A DNA stretch of 64,000 nt, from NCBI GenBank assembly GCA_964450405.1, contig CAYVCQ010000001.1, forward strand, positions 124,001-188,000. The letters run 5' to 3'. The notes under the pieces were generated by a model that was not told where the DNA came from, did no database searches, and saw nothing but the letters and a program-made list of their open reading frames with translations. Positions 42,331-51,792 of this stretch are shown here, piece after piece. This DNA comes from WRGT01 sp964450405. GTDB lineage: Bacteria > Spirochaetota > UBA4802 > UBA5550. How positions within the stretch are numbered: the first letter of the stretch is position 1; each line of letters begins with the position of its first letter. The position numbers were made by a program, and so were the translations under genes.

Positions 42331-43908
42331 CTACTTAATCCAGACCTGTCTGAATTCACGCTTTCCAAGAGGGGAAAGTTTAAAATCCATAACAGATTTT
42401 TTCATAGGCTCAATAACAACTGAATGAGCAACTGGAACCCATGGTGCATCTTCATGGAATATAACCTGAGCCTCTTTATAAAGCGCAGTTCTTTTGTCTT
42501 TATCGAAAGTCTCTTTTGCCTGTATAATTTTTTTGTTGAATTCAGGATTTTTCCAGAATGCATAGTTCTGAGCTGGTTTCTTTGTAGAATCTTCTGAAAG
42601 AAGAACATAAAGGAAATTATCAGGATCCCCATTGTCTCCAGTCCAGCCTATGAGACACATATCATGCTCGTATGCTCCGATTTTATCAAGATATGTTCCC
42701 CACTCGTAAGAAACGATATTAACTTTGATACCGACCTCTTTAAGCTGTGACTGCATGATCTCGGCAACTTTTCTTGCGTTGGGATTGTATGGTCTTGATA
42801 CAGGCATAGCCCACAGTGTAGTTTCAAAACCGTTTTCAAGCCCCGCTTTTTTTAGAAGCTCTTTCGCAGCTTTAGGATCATACTTATAATCTGTTACAGA
42901 ATCATTATAAGACCACATTGTCGGAGGGAGAGGATTCTTCGCAGGAACACCCATGTTTCCATAAACAGCCTTGATTATATCAGCTTTATTAATCGCATGA
43001 GCAACAGCCTGTCTTACAAGTTTGTTATCAAATGGTTTCTTCATCTGGTTCATTGCAAGATAGCCTACATTAAGTCCCGGCTGCTCAACAATTTTCAGAT
43101 TAGATTCAGCTTTAATATTTTCAATATCTTCCGGAGAAGGGAAATCTACGATGTCAACTTCACCTTTCTTAAGAGCCAGATATCTCGCAGTTGCCTCTGG
43201 TATCACTTTCAGAATAAGTCTGTCGAGATAAGCTTTTTCTCTCCAGTAATTATCATTTCTCTCTAGAATAATAGAATCATCTTTTACCCATGATACAAAC
43301 TTGAACGGACCTGTACCAACAGGATTATTTTTAAAATTTTCTTTATACTTTTCTGCAGCTGTGGGAGAAACTATCGCGGCAAACTGCATTGCAAGGTTAG
43401 CAAGAAATGGAGCTTCTTTTTTAAGAAGAACAATTTTTACTTTGTATGCATCGACCTTAACAACATCTTTAATAATTTTATCCATTCCCATTGCCTGCCA
43501 GTACTGCCATGGACCGAATTTATATGCAGGATGATTCTTTTTAAACTGACGTGCCAGAGAGAATACAACCGCATCGGCATTCATATCTGTTCCGTCATGA
43601 AATTTGACACCCTTTCTGAGATAAAAGGTAAACTCCAGACCATTTGCAGACATGTCCCATTTTTCAGCAAGACAAGGTGCAACATCTGTTGTCCCGGTAA
43701 CAAACTCAACGAGGTTTTCATATACGTTATCAGCAATATAGAATGATTCTCCATCTGTTTCTCTTGCAGGATCAAGTCCTACGGCATCTCCGGAACGTCC
43801 GAAGACCAGAACTCCCCCTGTTTTGGCTCCGCCTTTACCGCATGAAACAACCGATAAGAGCATAAGAGCTGAAAGAAGCAACGCAAGTAAAAGACTTACT
43901 CTTTTCAT
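42331..43908 (-). CDS. dppA: Peptide ABC transporter substrate-binding lipoprotein, family 5 (DppA/OppA-like)
   Basis: 525 aa with signal peptide and lipobox (LLSVVSCGKG). The SBP family 5 signature is LEFTFYLRKGVKFHDGTDMNADAVVFSL; VRQAVAHAINKADII, GTGPFKFVSW and APWVPVAHS are further family blocks. It binds peptides (or haem or nickel complexes in relatives) in the periplasm and delivers them to DppBC. GAAGGAG precedes the ATG. First gene of the operon, followed by a stable stem-loop. Confidence 0.9.
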   Translation of the reverse strand: MKRVSLLLALLLSALMLLSVVSCGKGGAKTGGVLVFGRSGDAVGLDPARETDGESFYIADNVYENLVEFVTGTTDVAPCLAEKWDMSANGLEFTFYLRKGVKFHDGTDMNADAVVFSLARQFKKNHPAYKFGPWQYWQAMGMDKIIKDVVKVDAYKVKIVLLKKEAPFLANLAMQFAAIVSPTAAEKYKENFKNNPVGTGPFKFVSWVKDDSIILERNDNYWREKAYLDRLILKVIPEATARYLALKKGEVDIVDFPSPEDIENIKAESNLKIVEQPGLNVGYLAMNQMKKPFDNKLVRQAVAHAINKADIIKAVYGNMGVPAKNPLPPTMWSYNDSVTDYKYDPKAAKELLKKAGLENGFETTLWAMPVSRPYNPNARKVAEIMQSQLKEVGIKVNIVSYEWGTYLDKIGAYEHDMCLIGWTGDNGDPDNFLYVLLSEDSTKKPAQNYAFWKNPEFNKKIIQAKETFDKDKRTALYKEAQVIFHEDAPWVPVAHSVVIEPMKKSVMDFKLSPLGKREFRQVWIK

Positions 43909-44132
43909 AGATAACTCCTTCTTTAATGATTTTTAAACAGCAAATAATCCGCGCTGTTTTATACTTTCTATAAACCGGTGTTATACATTTTTGAAATATT
44001 TCCGCAGATATGCGATAACAAAAAAATAATCCAATTGGTTAAAACCGGTTCAGTGGTAGTATGATTTGTTTAGATAGTGATTTATAAATTAAAAATTAGC
44101 AAGTTTTTTTTACAAAAAGTTGACCCTATAGA

Positions 44133-44220
44133 AGTAACTGCTCAAAAACCAGTGCTATTCTGTCTCCGCCGCGACGAAGGCGCGGCGGAGAGCAATTTTA
44201 CCACCAGTTTATAAGTACTT
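44133..44220. repeat. Repeat family D copy 1 with internal hairpin
   Basis: ACTGCTCAAAAACCAGTG and GCAATTTTACCACCAGTTTA frame a perfect 10-bp hairpin CTCCGCCGCG/CGCGGCGGAG (44164-44173, 44181-44190). A shorter version of the frame occurs at 54831. It sits between the hybrid kinase gene end and dppA, and may act as terminator for the kinase. Confidence 0.6.
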
Positions 44221-44257
44221 ACGTTTACAAGCTGCTTAGAGAGGAACAAAATACAGC

Positions 44258-47218
44258 CTACCTGGTAACTTCACTTATTTTGCGGGATAACTCCTCAAAA
44301 GCGTACGGTTTGCTCATAAAATCGGTAATCCCTATTCCCCGGGCTTTTTGCATGGATATATCGTCCATAAAACCTGAGCATAATATTACTTTTACTGAAG
44401 GATTAATCCCCTTCAGAATTTTGTACACTTCCATGCCTGACATCCCGGGCATTGCATTATCAAGGACTACAACACTTATATTGCCGTGTTCATGTTTAAA
44501 AAGCTCTACCCCCCGATCCGGTTTAATTGCAGTTATAACATCGTAACCGCATTTCTTCAGCATACCCGCCGTAACACGAAGGACAACCTCCTCATCATCA
44601 ATAACAAGAATGAGCCCGGTGCCCATTACTAAACCCTGTCTGATTTCAGGCACAAAACTCTGAGACTGATCCAACAGTGGAAGATAAATCGTAAAAACCG
44701 ATCCCTTACCCGGCTCTGAATCTACTGTTATAAATCCACCGTGCTGACTTATAATGCTGTAGGTCATCGCAAGCCCCAGACCGGTGCCATTGTCCTGCGA
44801 TTTTGTCGTAAAAAAAGGCTCAAAGATTCTGCCGCGGATATCCTCATGTATACCCACTCCGTTATCCTCTACACGAATTGCTACATAGGAAATATCCGGT
44901 GATGCACCCTGAAGACTGCTATATGAAATATTATCACTGCGTACTATACAGGCTTCCACCTTTAGTGTGCCGCCATAACTATCTTCATCTCTCCGCATTA
45001 AAGTCATGGAATGTGAAGCATTAAGACAAAGATTAAGAAGAGCCTGATCGATATGTGACTGATCGGCATAGACATACAACGGCTGATCATCTAATTTAAA
45101 ATCAAGTTCTACAGATTTCGGAAAACTGTTTCTGCATACATTCATTACATGTTTGAGTGAACCCTGAACCAGTACAGGCTCCATCTTAAGCTCACTCTTC
45201 CTTGAAAGTGTCAGAAGCTGTTTTGTCATATCAGCAGCCCGCAGTGATGATGCAACTGCAGTTTCAAGGTATTCATTAATTTCCATAGAATTTTTTATGT
45301 TCTCCTCTCTTATAAGCACATCTACAAGGTTGAGGCTTCCGAGTATCCCCCCGAGAACATTATTGAAATCGTGTGCTATACCGCCTGCGAGCGTTCCCAC
45401 TGCCTCCATTTTCTGCGACTGCACAAGCTGATTCCTTACCAGCTCACGTTCTTTCTCAATGGCCTTTCTTTCAGTAAGATCCCGTATACTGGCAAGAACA
45501 ACATCTTTATCCCGCCAAAGAAGCTTCTTCAGACCCACCTCTACGAAAAATTCAGCCTGGTCAGAACAGCGAAGTGACTTCCACTCAAACAGCAACTCAT
45601 CTCCATCAATAACGCGTTTCCAGTATGCGGATATGACAGCAATATCAGAATCCGGTGATGAAATATCTGTCATGTTCATGGTTAACGCCATTCCAATGTT
45701 TGTCCCGTACATAATCAGCATCCGGTTGTTTACATCAAGAATATTCCCCTCGAGGTCGTGTATGATGAACGCATCACTGGAACTGTTAAAGATATCCTTC
45801 ATCTCCATCTCTGAAGCGATAAGCGCTTTTTCAGAATTGATAAGCTCTCTGTTCTGCGCCTCAAACTCCTCGTTCATAGCCTCCAGCTCTTCATTTGAAG
45901 CGGCCATCTCCTCGTTGGCCAGAATAAGCATTTTATTTTTTTCATCAATAGATTTACCCGACTCCACAAGATCATCTGTCGTAGATTTAAATCTGTCCAC
46001 CAGACCCAGTGAGGATAATAGTATAATCTGAATATATCCTGCATCCATAATCCACTCTCGAAAAGGCATCGATGGTATTTTCCCCAGGACCATTAAAGTA
46101 GATACGACATTAATAATCATTAGAATGGCAAAACCTGAAAGGAAATAAACAGCAAATCTGTTTCCCCTTTTCATGTAATGTATCATAGCGGGAATTATCA
46201 ATATACCATACAAAAGCATTGTATAATATCGCGTAATTCCTACCACGTTGTGCGGCAATATAATAGACAATCCTAAAAGAAGCGGAAAAACGAAAAGAGC
46301 AAAAAAACTTAAAAGGCGATGGAACAAAATACTCGTAGATCGCGTATCGAGTATTTTTCGAAAGAAGAGAGCTGAAAAAAGACCAATAAAGCCCGGGATC
46401 ATAAGGGTAACAATATTCCCGAATGCCGGATGAGAAGGCCACAGAAACTGAAAGGCGAAACCTCTGAAATTGATCTGGTCGAAAAATATGCTTAGTGTAA
46501 AAAAAGAGAAATACAAATAACTACGATCACGCAGGTACAGAAAAATAAAAAAGTAGAACAGAGCCGAAAACACCTCCAGACCAAAAAGAAACCATATAAG
46601 GGGAAGATATTTATTTCTCTCCTCCATAAAAGAATTATCTGAAAATATCCGGGCGCGGAAACGGAGAGATCCGCCATTTTCGATTCTGAGGAAGTACGTC
46701 CCGTTATCACCGGCGTGATTTAAAGAGAATATGAAATTACTGTCCGAAATCTCTCTACCTGTAAAGGGGCGGCGGTCACCGGTCTTTATAACATCATAAC
46801 CACCACGGCTGCCGGGATAATAAAAATCTACATAATCGAGCGAAGGGAAATTAATTTCTAGAAGCAGACGGCTCTGAATATTCCGTGAATCTTCAAGAGT
46901 GAATTTAAACCAGTAAGCTGACCGGGTATATCCGAAATTTATATTATTACTGCTGATGGTTTTCCATGCAGAAATATCTGTTTTGATAACCTTATCAAGA
47001 GTAAGTGCCCCATCCCTGTCTTCAATATATTCAAGGGATTGTGTAATATTAATCGGCAATCCCCTTTCACCGATTATAACCGGAGAGGATAACAACGGCC
47101 CGCTGCACAACAGCAGGATAGATATAGCTATGGAAAAGATTACACTAACCGTTCCCGTACTCTTTCTCTTTTTTATAGTAAATCCCCCAGGCACCAATTC
47201 ACAATATTTGTAAATCAT
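44258..47218 (-). CDS. Hybrid sensor histidine kinase with 7TMR-DISM input (7TM-PAS-HisKA-HATPase-REC)
   Basis: 986 aa. After a signal-like N-terminus (about 20-45), a periplasmic 7TMR-DISMED2 domain carries LPINITQSLEYIEDRDGALTL and RSAYWFKFTLED. Seven membrane segments follow (about 205-400), then a coiled coil rich in Glu/Asn (EEMAASNEELEAMNEEFEAQN), a PAS domain, and HisKA with His616 (GGIAHDFNN). The HATPase has VEDNGVGI and DNGTGLGLAM; REC ends the chain (VVLDNAMPG). No output domain. The start ATG has no strong ribosome site. It follows no obvious partner; the dpp operon lies downstream. Likely senses a carbohydrate-type ligand, by family only. Confidence 0.9.
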   Translation of the reverse strand: MIYKYCELVPGGFTIKKRKSTGTVSVIFSIAISILLLCSGPLLSSPVIIGERGLPINITQSLEYIEDRDGALTLDKVIKTDISAWKTISSNNINFGYTRSAYWFKFTLEDSRNIQSRLLLEINFPSLDYVDFYYPGSRGGYDVIKTGDRRPFTGREISDSNFIFSLNHAGDNGTYFLRIENGGSLRFRARIFSDNSFMEERNKYLPLIWFLFGLEVFSALFYFFIFLYLRDRSYLYFSFFTLSIFFDQINFRGFAFQFLWPSHPAFGNIVTLMIPGFIGLFSALFFRKILDTRSTSILFHRLLSFFALFVFPLLLGLSIILPHNVVGITRYYTMLLYGILIIPAMIHYMKRGNRFAVYFLSGFAILMIINVVSTLMVLGKIPSMPFREWIMDAGYIQIILLSSLGLVDRFKSTTDDLVESGKSIDEKNKMLILANEEMAASNEELEAMNEEFEAQNRELINSEKALIASEMEMKDIFNSSSDAFIIHDLEGNILDVNNRMLIMYGTNIGMALTMNMTDISSPDSDIAVISAYWKRVIDGDELLFEWKSLRCSDQAEFFVEVGLKKLLWRDKDVVLASIRDLTERKAIEKERELVRNQLVQSQKMEAVGTLAGGIAHDFNNVLGGILGSLNLVDVLIREENIKNSMEINEYLETAVASSLRAADMTKQLLTLSRKSELKMEPVLVQGSLKHVMNVCRNSFPKSVELDFKLDDQPLYVYADQSHIDQALLNLCLNASHSMTLMRRDEDSYGGTLKVEACIVRSDNISYSSLQGASPDISYVAIRVEDNGVGIHEDIRGRIFEPFFTTKSQDNGTGLGLAMTYSIISQHGGFITVDSEPGKGSVFTIYLPLLDQSQSFVPEIRQGLVMGTGLILVIDDEEVVLRVTAGMLKKCGYDVITAIKPDRGVELFKHEHGNISVVVLDNAMPGMSGMEVYKILKGINPSVKVILCSGFMDDISMQKARGIGITDFMSKPYAFEELSRKISEVTR

Positions 47219-47647
47219 AACACCGGCAACTCATTTCAACCCGATGTTACGATAACCATTATATCCATTTATATATCTTTATCTTCATATACCGTAATGA
47301 CCCGCATATGCAATGTCAAGTTTTTATCATCTGTATAATATAATATGAATAGTAAACATCCCGGCCAATTATGAAATGTTAAAAAATATGGCTCTTCCCG
47401 AGTGTTGGGATAATAATTAATTTAATTCAAAACTTCCGGCTCTCTATCCCCTGGAGGGGGCACCGGGTATATATTAATGTCAATTGTCCCAATATTCCGT
47501 AATGAGCTAAAAATATTAATTAGACTAATAACAATTTTTTTATTGCTAAATTTTATATTTTGAAAAAATATCCTATCTATAGATCGTTCTCTAAAACAGA
47601 TTTCCCGGAAACGCACTATAGTAAAACATCCCCTTAGCGAGGTAATC
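47219..47647. other. Intergenic region between divergent genes
   Basis: 429 bases, AT-rich. It holds a single family B arm (47435-47467, CCGGCTCTCTATCCCCTGGA then GGGGG). Promoters for the kinase and potABCD must lie here, but I cannot point to convincing -35/-10 pairs. Confidence 0.45.
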
Positions 47648-48856
47648 ATGGATGACTTTCTGATTTTCGACGGCATCTCTAAAAGTTTCGGGAATCACAA
47701 AGTTCTTGATAATATATCTCTTACAATAAAAAAGGGTGAGATCTTTTCTCTGCTGGGACCCAGCGGCTGCGGGAAAACAACACTCCTTAGAATCTGCGCC
47801 GGATTTGAAGAGCCTGATTCCGGAAGAGTAATACTCAACGGTGTGGATATAACAAAACTAAGCCCTAATAAAAGACAGGTCAATACCGTTTTTCAGAACT
47901 ACGCCCTTTTCCCGAACCTCTCTGTTTTTGAGAACATCGCATTCGGACTCCGCGTGTCGGGCGTAAAGGAATCTGCACTTAAAGATGAAGTCTATAAATT
48001 TCTTGAACTGATACAGCTCACCGGACACGCCTCCAAAATGCCCGACAAACTCAGCGGCGGACAGAAACAGAGAGTGGCCATCGCCCGTGCTCTGATAAAC
48101 AAACCCAATGTCCTGCTTCTTGACGAACCACTTGCCGCACTTGACCTTAAACTCCGCCAGAGAATGCTTGTTGACCTTGACAACATACATGACGAGGTGG
48201 GTATTACTTTTTTATACGTCACACACGACCAGAGCGAGGCAATGAGCTTGAGCGACAATATCGCCGTTATAAACGAGGGACAGGTAGAACAGGTTGGAAA
48301 CCCTGCACAGATTTATGAAGCACCGCGGACAAGCTTTGTCGCCGCATTTATCGGAGATACCAATTTTTTCGAGGGTGATGTTCTTGAGGTTAATGAACCT
48401 TACAGTAAACTGAGAATCGACGGATTTACAGATGTTCTTGTTTACAACGATAAAAAAATTAAAACCGGGGATAAAGTATACATAAGTATAAGACCTGAGA
48501 AGTTTACACTCTCAGTTGAAAAACCTGTTCTATCGGATCAATATAATTTCGCGAAAGGAAAGGTTGAAGAGATAATCTATCTCGGCTATCACACAAAATA
48601 CTGGATAAGAGTTAATGAATTTCTTGTAGAGACAAAAAGACTTCACGACAGATATATGCTTGATGAAAAAATGATCACCTGGGGCGACGAAATCTGGCTA
48701 TCATGGCATGCCGACTACTGCTACATGCTTGAACAGTACAACTACGAGGATGAGGCTCTTCTGACACTCCCCGATGAAGAGATTATGGCCGAACTGGAAA
48801 GCGATGATATTGAGGAAGAATCCACCGGCCACCCATCAGCGGGGAACAAAAAATGA
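47648..48856 (+). CDS. potA: Spermidine/putrescine ABC transporter ATP-binding protein
   Basis: 402 aa. Walker A GPSGCGKTT, signature LSGGQKQRV, Walker B LLLDEPLAALD, H-loop YVTHDQSEAM. The C-terminal third is a TOBE-type domain (RPEKFTLSVEKP) longer than usual, with an acidic tail ending GHPSAGNKK. It drives polyamine import with PotB and PotC. The stop overlaps the potB start by four bases (ATGA). First gene of potABCD; AGCGAGG precedes the ATG. Confidence 0.92.
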   Translation: MDDFLIFDGISKSFGNHKVLDNISLTIKKGEIFSLLGPSGCGKTTLLRICAGFEEPDSGRVILNGVDITKLSPNKRQVNTVFQNYALFPNLSVFENIAFGLRVSGVKESALKDEVYKFLELIQLTGHASKMPDKLSGGQKQRVAIARALINKPNVLLLDEPLAALDLKLRQRMLVDLDNIHDEVGITFLYVTHDQSEAMSLSDNIAVINEGQVEQVGNPAQIYEAPRTSFVAAFIGDTNFFEGDVLEVNEPYSKLRIDGFTDVLVYNDKKIKTGDKVYISIRPEKFTLSVEKPVLSDQYNFAKGKVEEIIYLGYHTKYWIRVNEFLVETKRLHDRYMLDEKMITWGDEIWLSWHADYCYMLEQYNYEDEALLTLPDEEIMAELESDDIEEESTGHPSAGNKK

Positions 48857-49725
48857 TTCGAAGCAGGATAGAAAGAAAAAATGAATTTCTGCTTACATTG
48901 CCATCCATGGGGTGGCTGCTTATATTTTTTGTAATCCCGACAATACTAGTCATAGCCATGGCATTCCGTAATGCTGACCCTTATGGCGGCATTGGCGACA
49001 GATGGACATTCGACACAATACGCGATCTGAGGAATCCCAACTATCCCTCAATCATATGGCGGACACTATGGCTCAGTGTAGTATCAACAATTATTTGTAT
49101 TGTCACTGCAATCCCTGCAAGCTACTATATTTCAAGGATAAGTAAAAAATTTCAGGATATAATTCTTCTTCTGATAATAGTTCCCTTCTGGATAAATTTT
49201 CTGATAAGAATTTTCGCATGGAAAGTTTTTCTGCACCCGGAAGGTTTATTTAAGCAGATACTTGTGGCTCTGCATATGGCAAGTCCCGACACTCTACTCC
49301 TTTACAGACCGGAGGCTGTACTTGTTGTTATCGTATATTCATATCTGCCATTTGCACTCCTCCCCATATATGCTGCTGCAGAGAAATTTGACTTTCACCT
49401 TATGGAGGCGGCATATGATCTTGGTGCAAACAGATTTCAGGCATTTATGAGAGTTTATCTCCCTGGAATTAAAATGGGTCTTCTTACAGCGATTATAGTT
49501 GTATTTATCCCGGCTCTGGGATCATATGTAATACCGGACATAGTGGGAGGTCCTTCATCGGAGATGATTGGGAATAAAATTGCGCAGAGAACATTCATAG
49601 ACCGTAATCTCCCCCATGCCAGCGCTCTCTCTGCTCTTTTAACATTTGCAGTAATATTACCGGCAGCGATTGCTCTGACAAGAAAATTCTTTAAAGAAAA
49701 GAATTCCACATCTATAGGTATATGA
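48853..49725 (+). CDS. potB: Spermidine/putrescine ABC transporter permease PotB
   Basis: 290 aa, six membrane segments. FRNADPYGGIGDRWTF is the periplasmic loop after TM1; the EAA-type loop is EAAYDLGANRFQAFMRVYLPG. IPALGSYVIPDIVGGPSSEMIGN is characteristic of PotB. It overlaps potA by four bases, consistent with coupled translation. Partner is PotC. Confidence 0.92.
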   Translation: MIRSRIERKNEFLLTLPSMGWLLIFFVIPTILVIAMAFRNADPYGGIGDRWTFDTIRDLRNPNYPSIIWRTLWLSVVSTIICIVTAIPASYYISRISKKFQDIILLLIIVPFWINFLIRIFAWKVFLHPEGLFKQILVALHMASPDTLLLYRPEAVLVVIVYSYLPFALLPIYAAAEKFDFHLMEAAYDLGANRFQAFMRVYLPGIKMGLLTAIIVVFIPALGSYVIPDIVGGPSSEMIGNKIAQRTFIDRNLPHASALSALLTFAVILPAAIALTRKFFKEKNSTSIGI

Positions 49726-49728
49726 TAT

Positions 49729-50499
49729 ATGAAAAAAAGCCGGTTTCCTCTATATATTACAATAGCAATCCTGGTATTCTTTTATCTCCCTATTATAATT
49801 GTTTTTGCCCAGTCATTTAACTCATCACGTTTTGGAGGAGCCTGGAAGGGGTTTACTTTTGACTGGTACTACAAACTCTTTTCCGATAAAAATATCTGGC
49901 ATGCCCTTACAAATACTCTTTTAATAGCTGCAAGCTCCACCTTCGTATCTGTAATACTTGGCACTATTGCTGCATTTGCGCTTTATAAATATAAAACAAA
50001 ATTTCAGATAAGTCACAACATTCTGATATATTTTCCGCTTGTAATTCCGGATATATTGATGGGAATAAGTCTGCTTCTATTTTTTGTATCTCTTAAAGTC
50101 GGCCTTGGACTTGTGACAATCTTTCTTGCTCATGTTACATTCAGTATGAGCTATGTAGCAATGGTTGTTCTGGGACGATTTCAGGATTTTGATTATTCTA
50201 TCATGGAGGCGGCCCTTGATCTGGGAGCTACATGGAGGACAGCCGTGTGGAAGATAATGATTCCATATCTTATGCCTGGAATCGCGGCAGGGGGACTTCT
50301 TGCTTTTACACTTTCACTTGATGATTTTGTTATTACTTTTTTTGTATCGGGGCCTGATTCTACAACTCTTCCCCTTTACATATACAGCATGATGAGACAT
50401 GGATCACCATCAGTGATAAATGCTCTCTCCGTACTGATGGTTGCATTTACATTTGTAGTAGTATTTATCAGTAAAAAACTTCTGGAGGCAAAGGAATGA
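49729..50499 (+). CDS. potC: Spermidine/putrescine ABC transporter permease PotC
   Basis: 256 aa, six membrane segments. FAQSFNSSRFGGAWKGFTFDWYYKLF is the typical PotC N-terminal loop; the EAA loop is EAALDLGATWRTAVWKIMIPYLMPG, then SLDDFVITFFVSGP. It starts 3 bases after potB and overlaps potD by four bases. It forms the heterodimeric channel with PotB. Confidence 0.92.
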   Translation: MKKSRFPLYITIAILVFFYLPIIIVFAQSFNSSRFGGAWKGFTFDWYYKLFSDKNIWHALTNTLLIAASSTFVSVILGTIAAFALYKYKTKFQISHNILIYFPLVIPDILMGISLLLFFVSLKVGLGLVTIFLAHVTFSMSYVAMVVLGRFQDFDYSIMEAALDLGATWRTAVWKIMIPYLMPGIAAGGLLAFTLSLDDFVITFFVSGPDSTTLPLYIYSMMRHGSPSVINALSVLMVAFTFVVVFISKKLLEAKE

Positions 50500-51533
50500 G
50501 AAAACTTATCTCTGCAGCAGTCTTAATAGTCATTGTTTCAGCATCTATACTTTCATGCAGTAAAGGGAAACAGACTCTTCATATTTACAACTGGGCGGAT
50601 TATATGAATCCCGCTGTAATAGCAAAATTTGAAAAAAAATATAACTGTACAGTTGTAATGAACTACTTCGATTCAAACGAAGCCCTCTATGCAAAACTTA
50701 AGGCAGGAGCATCAGGATACGACATTCTCTTCCCGTCAGGCTATATGGCGAAGATCATGTACGAACAGAAAATGATTAAAGAGATAGATCACTCCAAATT
50801 AAAAAATCTGAAAAATCTGGATACTCCTTTTATAAAAAAAGCTCTCGATCCGGAACTGAAATACAGCGTTCCATACATGGTAACCTACTGCGGTATTGCA
50901 TATAACAAAAAGAAGGTGAAGAACTTCAAACCCTCATGGTCAATGTACGACCGCACAGATATCGCAGGACGTATGACACTGCTCAATGATTTGAGAGAGG
51001 TTATCGGAGCCGCTCTGAAATTTAACGGCTACAGATACAACACTGTTAACGATACAGAACTTGAAAAAGCAAAAGATACCGTCATCAGATGGAAAAAGAA
51101 TATCGCAAAATTTGATGTGGACGAGGCAAAACGCGGATTATCATCGGGAGAATTCTTTCTTATACAGGTTTATAATGGAGATGCTATTCAGCTGATGAAA
51201 GAAAATGAGGATATAGCCTTTGTTCTTCCCGTGGAAGGAACATCAATAAGCCAGGACGATTTCGTAATACCTGAAAGTTCAAAAAACACAGAGCTTGCAT
51301 ATGCTTTCATAGATTTCCTTCTTGAACCGGAGAACGCGAAAGATAACATGGAGTTTGTTTATTATCTCTCTCCGAATCTTGAAGCTCAAAAACTTATGAG
51401 TAAGGAATTTATGTCCGACCCGGCGATCAACCCTCCGGCGGATGTACTTAAAAAATGCGATTATCTTATGGATCTCGGCGCAAACAATATTAAATACTCA
51501 GAACTATGGGATAAGATTAAATCATCAAAGTAG
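50496..51533 (+). CDS. potD: Spermidine/putrescine-binding lipoprotein
   Basis: 345 aa, signal peptide with lipobox Cys (SASILSCSKG). LHIYNWADYMNPAVIAKFEKKYNC is the PotD/PotF start; NYFDSNEALYAKLKAG and YDILFPSGYM follow the family pattern, with VPYMVTYCGIAYN later. It binds polyamines in the periplasm and delivers them to PotBC. Last gene of the operon; a family A repeat follows the stop, with no clear terminator. Confidence 0.92.
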   Translation: MRKLISAAVLIVIVSASILSCSKGKQTLHIYNWADYMNPAVIAKFEKKYNCTVVMNYFDSNEALYAKLKAGASGYDILFPSGYMAKIMYEQKMIKEIDHSKLKNLKNLDTPFIKKALDPELKYSVPYMVTYCGIAYNKKKVKNFKPSWSMYDRTDIAGRMTLLNDLREVIGAALKFNGYRYNTVNDTELEKAKDTVIRWKKNIAKFDVDEAKRGLSSGEFFLIQVYNGDAIQLMKENEDIAFVLPVEGTSISQDDFVIPESSKNTELAYAFIDFLLEPENAKDNMEFVYYLSPNLEAQKLMSKEFMSDPAINPPADVLKKCDYLMDLGANNIKYSELWDKIKSSK

Positions 51534-51589
51534 AAGAGGACTAATGGATACATTCGTTTTATAGCTATTAACGATTGAATTAGTTCTTT

Positions 51590-51716
51590 GTCATTCCGAC
51601 TTGAGCGATAGCGGAATGCCGGCGACCGAAGGGAGATCTTCGATAATCTCCCAAATGATGCATTGTTAATGAGATTCCGGTATTCGCATAAATTGAAGTT
51701 GCAAAACCGGAATGAC
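51590..51716. repeat. Dispersed palindromic repeat, family A copy 6
   Basis: Starts GTCATTCCGAC, ends ACCGGAATGAC. It has an inserted segment GGCGACCGAAGGGAGATCTTC, cut here at 20 bases plus one, that is shared in part with copy 8 (GGCGACCACAGGAAGATCTT). Left flank TATTAACGATTGAAT matches copy 3. It lies between potD and the next gene. Confidence 0.8.
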
Positions 51717-51792
51717 AAAAAATGGTCTAATCAATTCGTAAACTGCTACAAATTAAAAAAAGACAAACAATATTATAAACAGGACAACCAAA

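Noticed and set aside
44164..44190. GC-rich hairpin as a classical terminator
   Set aside because: It is strong but lacks a T-run on the minus strand, so I describe it as part of repeat D with only possible terminator action.
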